This document shows positions 55,020 through 64,000 of a stretch of DNA of 64,000 bases, piece by piece. This DNA is from Bufo bufo (taxonomy: Eukaryota; Chordata; Amphibia; Anura; Bufonidae), in contig NC_053390.1 in the NCBI RefSeq assembly GCF_905171765.1, forward strand, positions 508,203,444 to 508,267,443, read 5' to 3'. The position numbers were made by a program, and so were the translations under genes. Positions within the stretch are counted from its first letter, which is position 1, and each line of letters opens with the position of its first letter. Under the pieces are notes generated by a model. That model had not been told where the DNA came from, did not search any database, and was given only the letters and a program-made list of their open reading frames with translations.

Positions 55020-56230
55020 TTACAGGGGGGGGGGGGGGGGGGATCAATGACAGGGGGGTGATCAATGACAGGGGGGTGATCAGGGAGTCTATATGGGGTG
55101 ATCACCCAACTGTCATTGATCACCCCCCTGTAAGGCTGCATTCAGACGTCCGTATGATTTTTACGGATCCGATCAGTCTATCAGTGGATCCGTAAAAATC
55201 ATGCGGACATCTGAATGGAGCTTTACAGGGGGGTGATCAATGACAGGGGGGTGATCAGGGAGTCTATATGGGGTGATCACCACAGTCATTGATCACTCCC
55301 CTGTAAGGCTGCATTCAGACGTCCGTATGATTTTTACGGATCCGATCAGTCTATCAGTGGATCCGTAAAAATCATGCGGACATCTGAATGGAGCTTTACA
55401 GGGGGGTGATCAATGACAGGGGGGTAATCAATGACAGGGGGGTGATCAGGGAGTCTATATGGGGTGATCACCACAGTCATTGATCACTCCCCTGTAAGGC
55501 TGCATTCAGACGTCCGTATGATTTTTACGGATCCGATCAGTCTATCAGTGGATCCGTAAAAATCATGCGGACATCTGAATGGAGCTTTACAGGGGGGTGA
55601 TCAATGACAGAGGGGTAATCAATGACAGGGGGGTGATCAGGGAGTCTATATGGGGTGATCACCACAGTCATTGATCACTCCCCTGTAAGGCTGCATTCAG
55701 ACGTCCGTATGATTTTTACGGATCCGATCAGTCTATCAGTGGATCCGTAAAAATCATGCGGACATCTGAATGGAGCTTTACAGGGGGGTGATCAATGACA
55801 GAGGGGTAATCAATGACAGGGGGGGTGATCAGGGAGTCTATATGGGGTGATCACCTCCGTCATTGATCACTCCCCTGTAAGGCTGCATTCAGACGTCCGT
55901 ATGATTTTTACGGATCCGATCAGTCTATCAGTGGATCCGTAAAAATCATGCGGACATCTGAATGGAGCTTTACAGGGGGGTGATCAATGACAGGGGGGTG
56001 ATCAGGGAGTCTATATGGGGTGATCACCTCCGTCATTGATCACTCCCCTGTAAGGCTGCATTCAGACGTCCGTATGATTTTTACGGATCCGATCAGTCTA
56101 TCAGTGGATCCGTAAAAATCATGCGGACATCTGAATGGAGCTTTACAGGGGGGTGATCAATGACAGGGGGGTAATCAATGACAGGGGGGTGATCAGGGAG
56201 TCTATATGGGGTGATCAGGGGTGATCAAGG
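55020..56230. repeat. 173/192-bp satellite, six units, each holding a Harbinger-like mini-palindrome
   Basis: GTCCGTATGATTTTTACGG occurs at 55148, 55321, 55512, 55703, 55895 and 56068, i.e. spacings 173, 191, 191, 192, 173. The ~19-bp difference is an extra GATCAATGACAGGGGGGTA block. Each unit contains GGCTGCATTCAGACGTCCGT ... ACATCTGAATGGAGCTTTA, an inverted repeat of ~95 bp. Confidence 0.9.
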
Positions 56231-56666
56231 GTGAATAAGGGGTTAATAAGTGACAGGGGGGGGGGGTGTAGTGTAGTGGTGCTTGGTGCAACATATTACT
56301 GAGCTGCCTGTGTCCTCTGGTGGTCGATCCAAACAAAGGGGACCACCAGAGGACCAGGTAGCAGGTATATTAGACGCTGTTATCAAAACAGCGTCTAATA
56401 TACCTGTTAGGGGTTAAAAAAATCACATCTCCAGCCTGCCAGCGAACGATCGCCGCTGGCAGGCTGGAGATCCACTCGCTTACCTTCCGATCCTGTGAAC
56501 GCGCGCGCCTGTGTGCGCGCGTTCACAGGAAATCTCGCGTCTCGCGAGAGGACGCACCGGCGCGTCCACCCAGAACAACAGGACCGCCGCAGAGACGCAA
56601 TCCTGCGTACGGCGGTCCTGAGGAGGTTAAATATATTTTAAAAAAAATTAATTATTTTTGTTTCAG

Positions 56667-56747
56667 CAATCTGCACCTAGAGCCACCAGCGAGGATCCGC
56701 CAGTCGCCTCCAGAGTCCACGGGAATGAGCGTGGCGGTCGTAGACGT
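56667..56747 (+). CDS. MADF-domain gene, exon 4
   Basis: Acceptor TTTTTGTTTCAG and donor GTAAGTCTT. 27 codons in phase 0: QSAPRATSEDPPVASRVHGN and ERGGRRR, low-complexity linker with a basic end. Confidence 0.6.
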
Positions 56748-56825
56748 GTAAGTCTTGAATTAAGTAGTTTTAATTTGCATTTTGTATTAGGATTTACATT
56801 TAATTTTGTATTTCCTTTTTTTCAG

Positions 56826-57042
56826 GGTTCCGTAGGCTTCACCAGGGAAGATGAGGAGTTCGGGGTTCCTACCATAGATAACCTGCTCCTCATCCAACTG
56901 GTGGAGGCGCGTCCAGCATTATGGGACCACTCCGACCGCCACCACGCTGATCATCATCATACCCAGCGGCTCTGGAGGGACATCTGTGCGGAAGTTTTTG
57001 AGACCTGGGGGGATCTAAATGCGGCGGCTCAGGAAAAATATG
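56826..57042 (+). CDS. MADF-domain gene, exon 5 (first half of MADF)
   Basis: Acceptor CTTTTTTTCAG, donor GTAAGTAAAG; phase 0 in, 1 out. It encodes IDNLLLIQLVEARPALWDHS, then HHHTQRLWRDICAEVFETWG and DLNAAAQEKYG. This is the MADF pattern: a helix with LIxxVxxRPxLWD, then xxWxxIAxxL. MADF domains (Myb/SANT-like in Adf-1) bind DNA. In Harbinger elements a related protein binds the termini and imports the transposase to the nucleus. Confidence 0.8.
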
Positions 57043-57131
57043 GTAAGTAAAGCAATATGTGTTTTAATACATTAATATTGTTCTTTTCCTTTCCTTATGC
57101 TGATTGAATTTTTTATGTTTTTTTTCTATAG

Positions 57132-57291
57132 TCAAACAGGTTACAACGCGTTGGCAATCTATCCGGGACCGCTTCAGGAGGGATTATAACAAGGAGGTTC
57201 AGGCCCCGGGTATCTCCGGAGGAACCTCAGGGACCCCATACATCCATACGGCGGCCCTGGGGTTCCTACGAAAGACGATGGCACCAAGAAG
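57132..57291 (+). CDS. MADF-domain gene, exon 6 (second half of MADF)
   Basis: Acceptor TTTTTTTCTATAG, donor GTAAATATT. Completes a Val codon from exon 5 and encodes VKQVTTRWQSIRDRFRRDYN then KE. This is the WKxLRDxFxRxxxK signature closing the MADF fold, followed by TPYIHTAALGFLRKTMAPRR. Exit phase is 2. The next exon's good frame starts at phase 0, so a one-base discrepancy exists at this junction. Confidence 0.8.
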
Positions 57292-57330
57292 GTAAATATT
57301 TTTAACAACTGTTAAACATTTTTTTGTAAA

Positions 57331-57650
57331 GGGGCTGTCTGAGACAGCGGAGTGTTTGGCTTCCCTGTTTTGGCCAGCCCCCTACAGTCCGTCTGAGTGT
57401 AAGGGGCTGTCTGAGACAGCGGAGTGTTTTGCTCCCCTGTTTTGGCCAGTCCCCTACAGTCAGAGGGACAACTGTTCTCTCCTTCTGAGTGTAAGGGGCT
57501 GTCTGAGACAGCGGAGCGTTTGGCTCCCCTGTTTTGGCCAGCCCCCTACAGTCAGAGGGACAACTGTTCTCTCCTTCTGAGTGTAAGGGGCTGTCTGAGA
57601 CAGTGGAGTGTTTGGCTCCCCTGTTTTGGCCAGTCCCCTATGGTATACGG
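57331..57650. repeat. ~85-110-bp minisatellite in the MADF intron
   Basis: Four copies of AAGGGGCTGTCTGAGACAGC + GGAGTGTTTGGCTCCCCTG + TTTTGGCCAGCCCCCTACAG. The copies differ by presence of an AGAGGGACAACTGTTCTCTC insert. Open frames here are artefacts. Confidence 0.9.
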
Positions 57651-57721
57651 TAGACATAGCATAGAACATGGATGTTTTATTTAAAGAACAATTCCTAACT
57701 TTCCTTATTTTTTTCCTACAG

Positions 57722-58544
57722 TTCACTCGGGAGCCTGAACAACCTTCTGAGGCGGAAACGGAACAGATCGCCAGCGCCAGCCCTCCTATCCCTCATGTAT
57801 CGGCTCAGGATAATCCGGGTCCCCTACCGAATCCCTCCGCTCATCGGAGGCTCTTAGGTTTTCGCCAAAATTTGAGAGCCCTGGTGAGCGGGCAGAGATC
57901 CGGTAGGCCAAATCGAGCTGATTATGCGAACCTTGTAGAGGTCGTTTCCGACGCTCTAGAAGGTTTTGCCCAACATCAGATGGAGTTTGGTGCTGACTTG
58001 ATTCGCCGCTGGGAGGGGGCGGAGTCGGCGTTTCAACCCAGCCCAAACTACCATTATGGGCTAAGCATGATCAGTTTGATGACTCAATGACGCCCGAGCA
58101 GTTGCATGAGTTCAAGATCGTGCTAGAGAACGGGTCATGGGAAATTATGCACCGCCCCCAACCCCCACCCCACCCCCATCCCACACCTATCCCCCATCCC
58201 ACACCTACCCCCCATCCCACTCCAGTGGCCAGTACCGCCAACCTTTCCCTTCCCAACCCCCCCCCCCCCCCCTCAAGCATGTGTTACCTTCTGTTTCTTA
58301 TTCTTCTCCTGCTCAGTATTTTCCTCCTACTTCTTTTCAAACTCCCTCCACCTCTACACATGCTCGGGTCCCCTCCTCCTCAGACCCTTCCTTTCTCCAC
58401 ACCCCACAATTACGCCCTGCATCCTTTCCTGTGGCCCGTAGTTTCACCTCAGTAGATCACCAGGACAGGGGGGCTACCATTGCCAGCCCCAGACCATCTA
58501 GTCCACGACAGTCCACCTCCCCTCACCAGTTTGAACAATTATAG
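57722..58544 (+). pseudogene. MADF-domain gene, last exon, read in three frames
   Basis: After acceptor TTTTTTCCTACAG the frame at 57722 encodes FTREPEQPSEAETEQIASAS and ends with YANLVEVVSDALEGFAQHQM ... EFGADLIRRWEG near 58020. Sensible coding then moves to another frame (WAKHDQFDDSMTPEQLHEFK and ENGSWEIMHR, about 58045-58150). It then moves to a third frame with a Pro/Ser-rich tail ending SPHQFEQL and a stop at 58544. Homopolymer C runs near 58259-58272 could cause slippage. Real decay or sequence error; both fit. Confidence 0.6.
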
Positions 58545-58585
58545 ATTTTATGTTTATATTTATTTAAGTTTTTTATTGTTAAAAA

Positions 58586-58591
58586 AATAAA
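58586..58591 (+). terminator. Poly(A) signal AATAAA of the MADF gene
   Basis: AATAAA 42 bp after the last stop codon, followed by a T-rich stretch with TGTGTCTGTC (58618-58630), as expected for a cleavage region. Confidence 0.6.
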
Positions 58592-59024
58592 ACATTATTT
58601 ATAGTTTACTATACAAACTGTGTCTGTCTTTTTATTGTCCAGTACAGGGTAACCTTGGCACTACAGCTGTGTTGAAATAAAAACTACCCTAGTCTCACTA
58701 CTGTCCGTTTATTATAACACCCTTGGTAGTTTTTATATCAAAGCAGCATTAGTGCCGATGTTGTAATTAACATGACCATCAATATTGAGCTATCTTTTGG
58801 CTCATTATTGATCGTAGACCCTATGATTGAACAATGAACAAGCAAATGCTTGTTCATTGTTCAATCTTGTGCCCTTTCATATGAGCCCTTGTGGGAGTCA
58901 CGGTCCATCAGCATCATCAGGAATTCATTAATAAATTGTAATTTTACAGTTTAATGATTTCCCGATGACGCTCTAATATAACTAGTGTGATTACCACAAG
59001 GGACACGCAAGGGACATACAGTTT
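58592..59024. other. Non-coding
   Basis: Contains a small inverted repeat TTGAACAATGAACAAGCAAA / TGCTTGTTCATTGTTCAA at 58827-58864. No transposase-like frame on either strand. Confidence 0.4.
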
Positions 59025-59372
59025 TTAAAAGGGTATTCACATAGACAATGGGGGGATTTCGCTTGAATATGCCCCCATTGTCTGATAGGTGTGGGTAACA
59101 TTGGTAGGACCCGCACCTATATCGAGAACGGAGCGGGGAGCACTGTGGCTGGAGGACAACAAATTTCCCGTGCTACGTCCACCACCAAGTGCTAATCCCC
59201 GCCTCTCACATAGAAGTGAATGGAGGGCGGCAGCACAGTGCGACCTCATCTACTTTCTTGGCTTCGTTCTCAATATATGTGAGGGTACCAGCCGTGGGAC
59301 CCGCACCTATAAGACAATGTGGGCATATTTTAGTGGTATGCCCCCATTGTATGAGATCAGAAAACCCCTTTA
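59025..59372. mobile_element. TTAA-type MITE
   Basis: TTAAAAGGGTATTCACA at the left and GAAAACCCCTTTAA at the right. Inner blocks GACAATGGGGG / GCCCCCATTGT and GGGACCCGCACCTAT are repeated. Confidence 0.6.
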
Positions 59373-59373
59373 A

Positions 59374-59697
59374 GGTCTCTTGCACACGACTGTATGCCCC
59401 AAGAGACATACGGTCCCTGAGCGGGCCATATGTCCCGTAGTAGCATTGATCGTGCGCACGAGAGTACACAGCATCATAGTGTACAATGATTCTGTGCAAG
59501 TCGAGCTGCTCGCGGGGATATAGTCTTGCACTAATAGATCATATGAGTGCGGGACAATAGCCCAGTTTGCGGCACAACATGGTCAGCATCATGATGCTCT
59601 GTACTCCCGTACGCACGATCAAGGACGATCAGGGACATATGGCCCGCTAACGAACACTATACATCTTTAAGGTCATGTAGTCGTGTACAAGAGTCCG
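59374..59697. mobile_element. Harbinger-like MITE
   Basis: GGTCTCTTGCACACGACTGT and inverse GTAGTCGTGTACAAGAGTCC, TAA on the left. Inner GAGCGGGCCATATGTCCCGT is inverted near 59635. Confidence 0.6.
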
Positions 59698-60023
59698 AAC
59701 CGAAAGGTGTGGTCCATTATCAAAGCTGGACCAACTTTGAATTTCAACAAGATAGCCCTGGAGAAATATAGGAGCATTACAACCCTGGGGATCTGAATAC
59801 ATGAAGATGGAACCTAGAGATGCTACTCATTCCAAAACGGATCCGCTAAACGGATGGCAAAACGGAATCGAACGTGACAAACGGATCCGCAATACAGACG
59901 GATCCGTTTGAACGGATCCGTCTGAATGGCTTCTGTTTGTCTCCTTTTAGTCAGTTTATTGACGGATCCGTTTGAAATGCATTTCAAACGGATCCGTGAA
60001 ACGCAAGTGTGAAAGTAGCCTAA

Positions 60024-61382
60024 CTCTCCTGAAACATCCAGGAGGCTCCTGATAAAAAAAAAAAAAAAAGTCAGTCCTTCTGGACTCCCACAAAAGTTCT
60101 CTAGTCTCCAGGGTACCAAAGATATCGAACAGGTTGCATATGTATACAGGTTAAAAACAGTCCCATCCAGGCTATAGAGGAAGGGGGGGGGGGGAATTTG
60201 ACCCCGACCCTCTGTATTATTGTCAAATTTTAGCAATTTTATCCTGCTCTCCAAGATCTGGCTTTTGATGACTGGCCTGTAACCAGCTGTATGAACCTGC
60301 TGCTGTATGAGACCTGCCCTGCAAAAACTGCCCCATCACACCCAGAAGGGTACCTGTCTATGGTGGAGCTGCAGCTGGTGGATCCAGTTTCACAGTTTAC
60401 CACTTGTGAAATGGCCATGACAGGCTACAGCCCTAACCCCTCTGCGCACATTCATCCATTAACCCTTTACAGGTAGGCATGACAAGTGAACTAGTCCCCT
60501 AACAATATGACAAGTCATACGCTGGCTGCAAGTGATTTGTAAAAGAGGCGTAGCCTATAACTTGTAAAAAGGGTCTGGCCTAAATCAGAAGGAAGCCAAA
60601 TGTGTAGAGCTGGTTAACAAGAAGTATGGCGCATCTTGTTACATAGGAATTTTTTGAAGTCAACAGTAACAATGAAGACAAAGGTCTACCCAAGAGCTGA
60701 ACGGATATTTATAAATCAAAAGTATCTGCAAAGTTGTTCCCCATTGGCATGGGCAGATTGGTCATAGACCTTACAGGGAAATTTCACCCAAGCCCCCCTC
60801 TCTGCAGCTAGCCAGATATATAATGAGCTCTCAGTGGTAATTTCCACTGTGGGAATCAGATACTCATGTACCCGGCCAGCGACCCACATGCCCTCCTGAA
60901 TTTAACTGCTGTGGCCCACATCTCCTCTCCTAAACCCCCTGCTGCATATCTTAAAATCAGAGACTACTGGAGAAGGACAGAAAATGGCATGTATTGATGG
61001 CCACCACAGAGAGACAGCTTTTGGGGCAATATGTTGTGCTGCACTGTGGTATATGGTCCTGGTGGGACGGTATTTTGTACTATGGTATTCCTACCCTGCC
61101 TACTTGTGTTGCTCCACCTTCTGCCACCCGCCTTTACAACATGGGGTCACTTTTAGTTGTTTTTTTTCCAGGACCACTAAGTTCCCAGTCCACCCCTGCC
61201 ATTTGGTTTCTACTACCTAATCCTATCTCAACGGACAGGAAGTACCAGCTCAGCCAATCATTAGCTGCAGCAGTGATCCACCTCTGCCAGTGATGGACGG
61301 AGCAGGCATCACCAGGAATTTCCTGTGTGTGAAAAAGCACTGGAACGGCAGAGGTGGGGGTTCAGTGAGGGAAAGTATACCT
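60024..61382. other. Non-coding
   Basis: A-run 60054-60068 and a G-run near 60183-60193. No exon, RNA gene or complete element recognised. Confidence 0.4.
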
Positions 61383-61385
61383 TTA

Positions 61386-62341
61386 GGCCCCTTTCACACG
61401 GGCAAGTATTCCGCGCAGATGCGATGCGCGAGTTGAACGCATTGCACCCGCACTGAATCCTGACCCATTCATTTCTATGGGGCTGTGCACATGAGCAGTG
61501 ATTTTCACGCATCACTGGTGCGTTGCGTGAAAATCGCAGCATGTTCTATATTCTTTTTTTCACGCAACGCAGGCCCCATAGAAGTGAATGGGGCAGCGTG
61601 AAAATCGCAAGCATCCACAAGCAAGTGCGGATGCGGTGCGATTTTCACGCACGGTTGCTAGGAGACGATCGGGATGGAGACCCGATCATTATTATTTTCC
61701 CTTATAACATGGTTATAAGGTAAAATAATAGCATTCTGAATACAGAATGCATAGTAAAACAGCGCTGGAGGGGTTAAAAAAAAAATAATAATAATAATTT
61801 AATTCACCTTAATCCACTTGATCGCGCAGCCGGCATCTCCTTCTGGCTTCATCTTTGCTGATTGCAGGAAAAGGACCTGTGGTGACGTCACTCCGGTCAT
61901 CACATGGTCCATCACATGATCTTTTACCATGGTGATGGATCATGTGATGACTGAAGTGACGTCACCACAGGTCCTTTTCCTGCAATCAGCAAAGAAGGAG
62001 ACAGAAGAGAAGCCGGCTGCGCGATCAAGTGGATTAAGGCGAGTTTAATTATTTATTTATTTATTTTAACCCCTCCAGCGCTGTTTTACTATGCATTCTG
62101 TATTCAGAATGCTATTACTTTCCCTTATAACCATGTTATAATAGAAAATAATACAATCTACAGAACACCGATCCCAAGCCCGAACTTCTGTGAAGAAGTT
62201 CGGGTTTGGGTACCAAACATGCGCGATTTTTCTCACGCGCGTGCAAAACGCATTACAATGTTTTGTACTCGCGCGGAAAAATCGTGCATGTTCCTGCAAC
62301 GCACCCGCACCTTTTCCCGCAATGCCCGTGTGAAACCAGCC
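61386..62341. mobile_element. 956-bp Harbinger-like MITE, largely palindromic
   Basis: GGCCCCTTTCACACGGGCAA and inverse TGCCCGTGTGAAACCAGCC, TTA at both sides. The inner arms pair around about 61920 (GTGATGGATCATGTGATG; CTTGATCGCGCAGCCGGC). Confidence 0.85.
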
Positions 62342-62377
62342 TTAGGGAAAAAAAAATAATGAACCCACTTTGAGTGC

Positions 62378-62725
62378 TTAAAGGGAACCTGTCACCTGGA
62401 TTTTGGGTATAGAGCTGAGGACATGGGCTGCTAGTTGGCCGCTAGCACATCCGCAATACCCAGTCCCCATAGCTTAGTGTGCTTTTATTGTGTAACACAT
62501 GCAAATTAACCTGAGATGAGTCAGAGCTTGAAAATATGACTCTTCTCTGGTCACACAAGTAAGATATGACTCTTATGTTAATTTTCATATGTATCAAATC
62601 GGTTTTTTTACACAATAAAAGCACACAGAGCTATGGGGACTGGGTATTGCGGATGTGCTAGCGGCCATCTAGCAACCCATGTCCTCAGCTCTATACCGCA
62701 AATCCCGGTGACAGGTTCCCTTTAA
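62378..62725. mobile_element. T2/Kolobok-like MITE
   Basis: AGGGAACCTGTCACCTGGAT inverted at 62700-62721, TTAA both sides. Interior GGTATAGAGCTGAGGACATG inverted. Confidence 0.85.
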
Positions 62726-63188
62726 AGGGGACCTGTCACCTCTCCTGACATGCCTGGTTTAATAGCTTCATGCATCCCCCATGTAATAACAATTCTGGAA
62801 CATCTATTCTTATGGCTCTATGTTCTGCCATTCCTTTATTATTTCTACTAGAAGTTATGAATTAATCGCTGTCAGTCAGCAGTAAGGGTACAGAGGGGTG
62901 TTAACCAGTTGGGGGGGTGTACCTGCACAGACTCACTCTATCAGTCAGTGCTGCCATTGTAAGACTGTGCAGGTACCCCCCCCCCCCCCACCCCACCCCA
63001 ACTGGTTACCACCCCTCTGTACCCTTATTGCAGACTGCTAGCAATTCATTCATAACTTCTAGTAGAAATAATAAAGAAACATCCCAACATAGAGTTATAA
63101 GAATAGATGTCCTTTATTTTTTATTACATGAGAAATGCATGCAGCCATTAAAACAGGCATGTCAGAAGTGGTGACAGGTCCTCTTTAA
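62722..63188. mobile_element. T2/Kolobok-like MITE sharing a TTAA with its neighbour
   Basis: AGGGGACCTGTCACCTCTCC, with GGTGACAGGTCCTCTTTAA at the right. The interior pairs around about 62965. The left TTAA (62722-62725) is the right TTAA of the preceding element. Confidence 0.8.
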
Positions 63189-63540
63189 GGATCAGGCTTT
63201 GATTCTCCTGTAATGACGCTGTTGACCTTCTTGTTTGCAGTTGTTCTGTATGATTTACACTTAATTCATTCCTCAGAGGCAGACAACAGCAAACGCATCC
63301 AAACACAAGAGCATTTGGGCTTTGGCCATCTAGCAGCACCTTCAAAAATGTTTGACTTGTGTGTAAGCTTTTTCTGAAAACACTGTCGGAGTGCTGCTTC
63401 TACGTGTTTTTACTGTGTCAGACGGTTGAAGGAGATTATGTAAGGTTTACGTCTGGTCCACTTTAGTACTACAATACTTGTGAAAGCTGGCCTTATAATA
63501 GATACACCAATATTACTCCACATCTTCTTTCCATTACTGC
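63189..63540. other. Non-coding
   Basis: No repeat termini, exon or RNA gene recognised. Confidence 0.35.
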
Positions 63541-63651
63541 ATAACTGATGGTAGATAACAGTCTGCAACGCGGTCACGTGCCCACTCCTTTCAAAACCAC
63601 ATCTCCTTTCCAGCCTCCTTCTAGTGGCTCTGGGGTTACATATTACAATTA
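63541..63651. repeat. Dispersed ~115-bp repeat, copy 2
   Basis: Same orientation as 48921-49035. After GTTACATATTACAAT the two copies diverge. The rest of the window (63652-64000) is A-rich, with CGTCCATCACACAGCGTTGTG resembling a MITE end; no gene. Confidence 0.7.
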
Positions 63652-64000
63652 CATACTACAAAAACAACAAAAAAAGGCTCACAGAAGCCAGACAAAAAAA
63701 AATTACCCTTTGAATTGTATAGGGCTGAAGGTCCATGAAAACGGACAAAATCTGTCCTATTTAAAGCCCGTTAAAAAAAAAAAAAAAGAAAAAGAAACAG
63801 CATCAACAGAATCCCAAACGGCAATGATAATGGTAATAAACGCAAGGCGGTCCTTAAAAACCGTCCATCACACAGCGTTGTGCGAATGTACCCTAAAGGA
63901 TCTGCGGGTAGGCATCACTGTAGGCTACCCTTTCTACATTGTTGCATAGTAGAATAGAATGAATTGTTTTTGCAGCACCACAATACACACTACCACCATT

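Larger units (their letters stand above)
52551..56630. mobile_element. 4.1-kb TTAA-flanked non-autonomous element in the MADF intron
   Basis: TTAA at 52551-52554 and 56627-56630, terminal repeats CCACCTCAG / CCTCCTCAGGACC. It contains inverted ~130-bp modules (53030-54985) and a satellite (55020-56230). The TTAA target suits piggyBac or Kolobok elements. There is no transposase, and the small frames inside are shadows of the repeats. Confidence 0.7.
50912..60020 (+). mobile_element. 9.1-kb Harbinger-terminated segment carrying a MADF-domain gene
   Basis: The left terminus GGCTACTTTCACACTTGCGT and the right terminus AACGCAAGTGTGAAAGTAGCC are inverted copies, each flanked by TAA. The shorter MITE 47099-47529 has the same ends. 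Inside is a spliced MADF gene with a promoter in the left terminal region and a poly(A) signal. Autonomous Harbingers encode a DDE transposase plus a Myb/MADF-like DNA-binding protein. No transposase was seen here, so this is either a derivative that kept only the accessory gene, or two separate half-elements flanking a gene. Confidence 0.6.

Noticed and set aside
58592..59820. Harbinger DDE transposase expected beside the MADF gene
   Set aside because: Both strands were read; only MITEs and short frames are present, with no DDE-type motif.

Overview
This looks like nuclear DNA of an anuran amphibian (frog or toad). It is dense in transposons, with many TTAA-flanked 'AGGGAACCTGTCACC'-type foldback MITEs (T2/Kolobok-like), many TWA-flanked PIF/Harbinger-like MITEs, Tx1/L1-type LINEs, a DIRS element, a chromodomain Ty3/gypsy element, Tc1 elements and hammerhead-like motifs of the Penelope type. 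The species is inferred from this repeat spectrum; no diagnostic marker gene was found.

One host gene is recognisable. Four exons of an MFSD12-like major-facilitator transporter lie on the minus strand at 37694-37904, 7969-8092, 6696-6896 and 6513-6605. All have good splice sites and compatible phases. The first three encode the middle of the protein continuously, and the intron between the first two is about 29.6 kb. Most of the window's transposons up to 37.7 kb therefore lie inside this gene's introns. The remaining 5' and 3' exons were not found and probably lie outside the window.

Layout. 1-5.1 kb: DIRS retrotransposon (minus), with gag-like ORF, RT/RNase H with frame breaks, and the start of a tyrosine recombinase. 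5.5-8.1 kb: MITEs and MFSD12 exons. 9.4-16.4 kb: 5'-truncated L1 (plus), split by a very young, apparently complete chromovirus at 11005-16343 (99%-class LTR identity, 5-bp TSD, self-priming PBS, GGGAAAC slippery site). 17.4-18.9 kb: Tc1 element with one frameshift. 22.4-31.6 kb: a long L1 (minus) interrupted by a second Tc1, Harbinger MITEs, a 1.28-kb palindromic Penelope-like insertion carrying a hammerhead-like motif, and a deleted Tc1. 33.9-35.1 kb: a TIR element carrying a 30-bp minisatellite. 35.1-36.8 kb: another L1 tail split by a T2-like palindrome. 38-50 kb: MITEs, plus a retroposed RNA headed by the U2 snRNA 5' end inserted inside another MITE.

50.9-60.0 kb: a 9.1-kb segment bounded by Harbinger-type termini and TAA duplications. 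It contains a spliced, polyadenylated MADF-domain gene. One intron of that gene holds a 4.1-kb TTAA-flanked element carrying a 173/192-bp satellite. No transposase was seen in this segment. 61-64 kb: more MITEs. No tRNA, rRNA or CRISPR array was seen. Most of the sequence is nested transposable elements in intronic or intergenic DNA.
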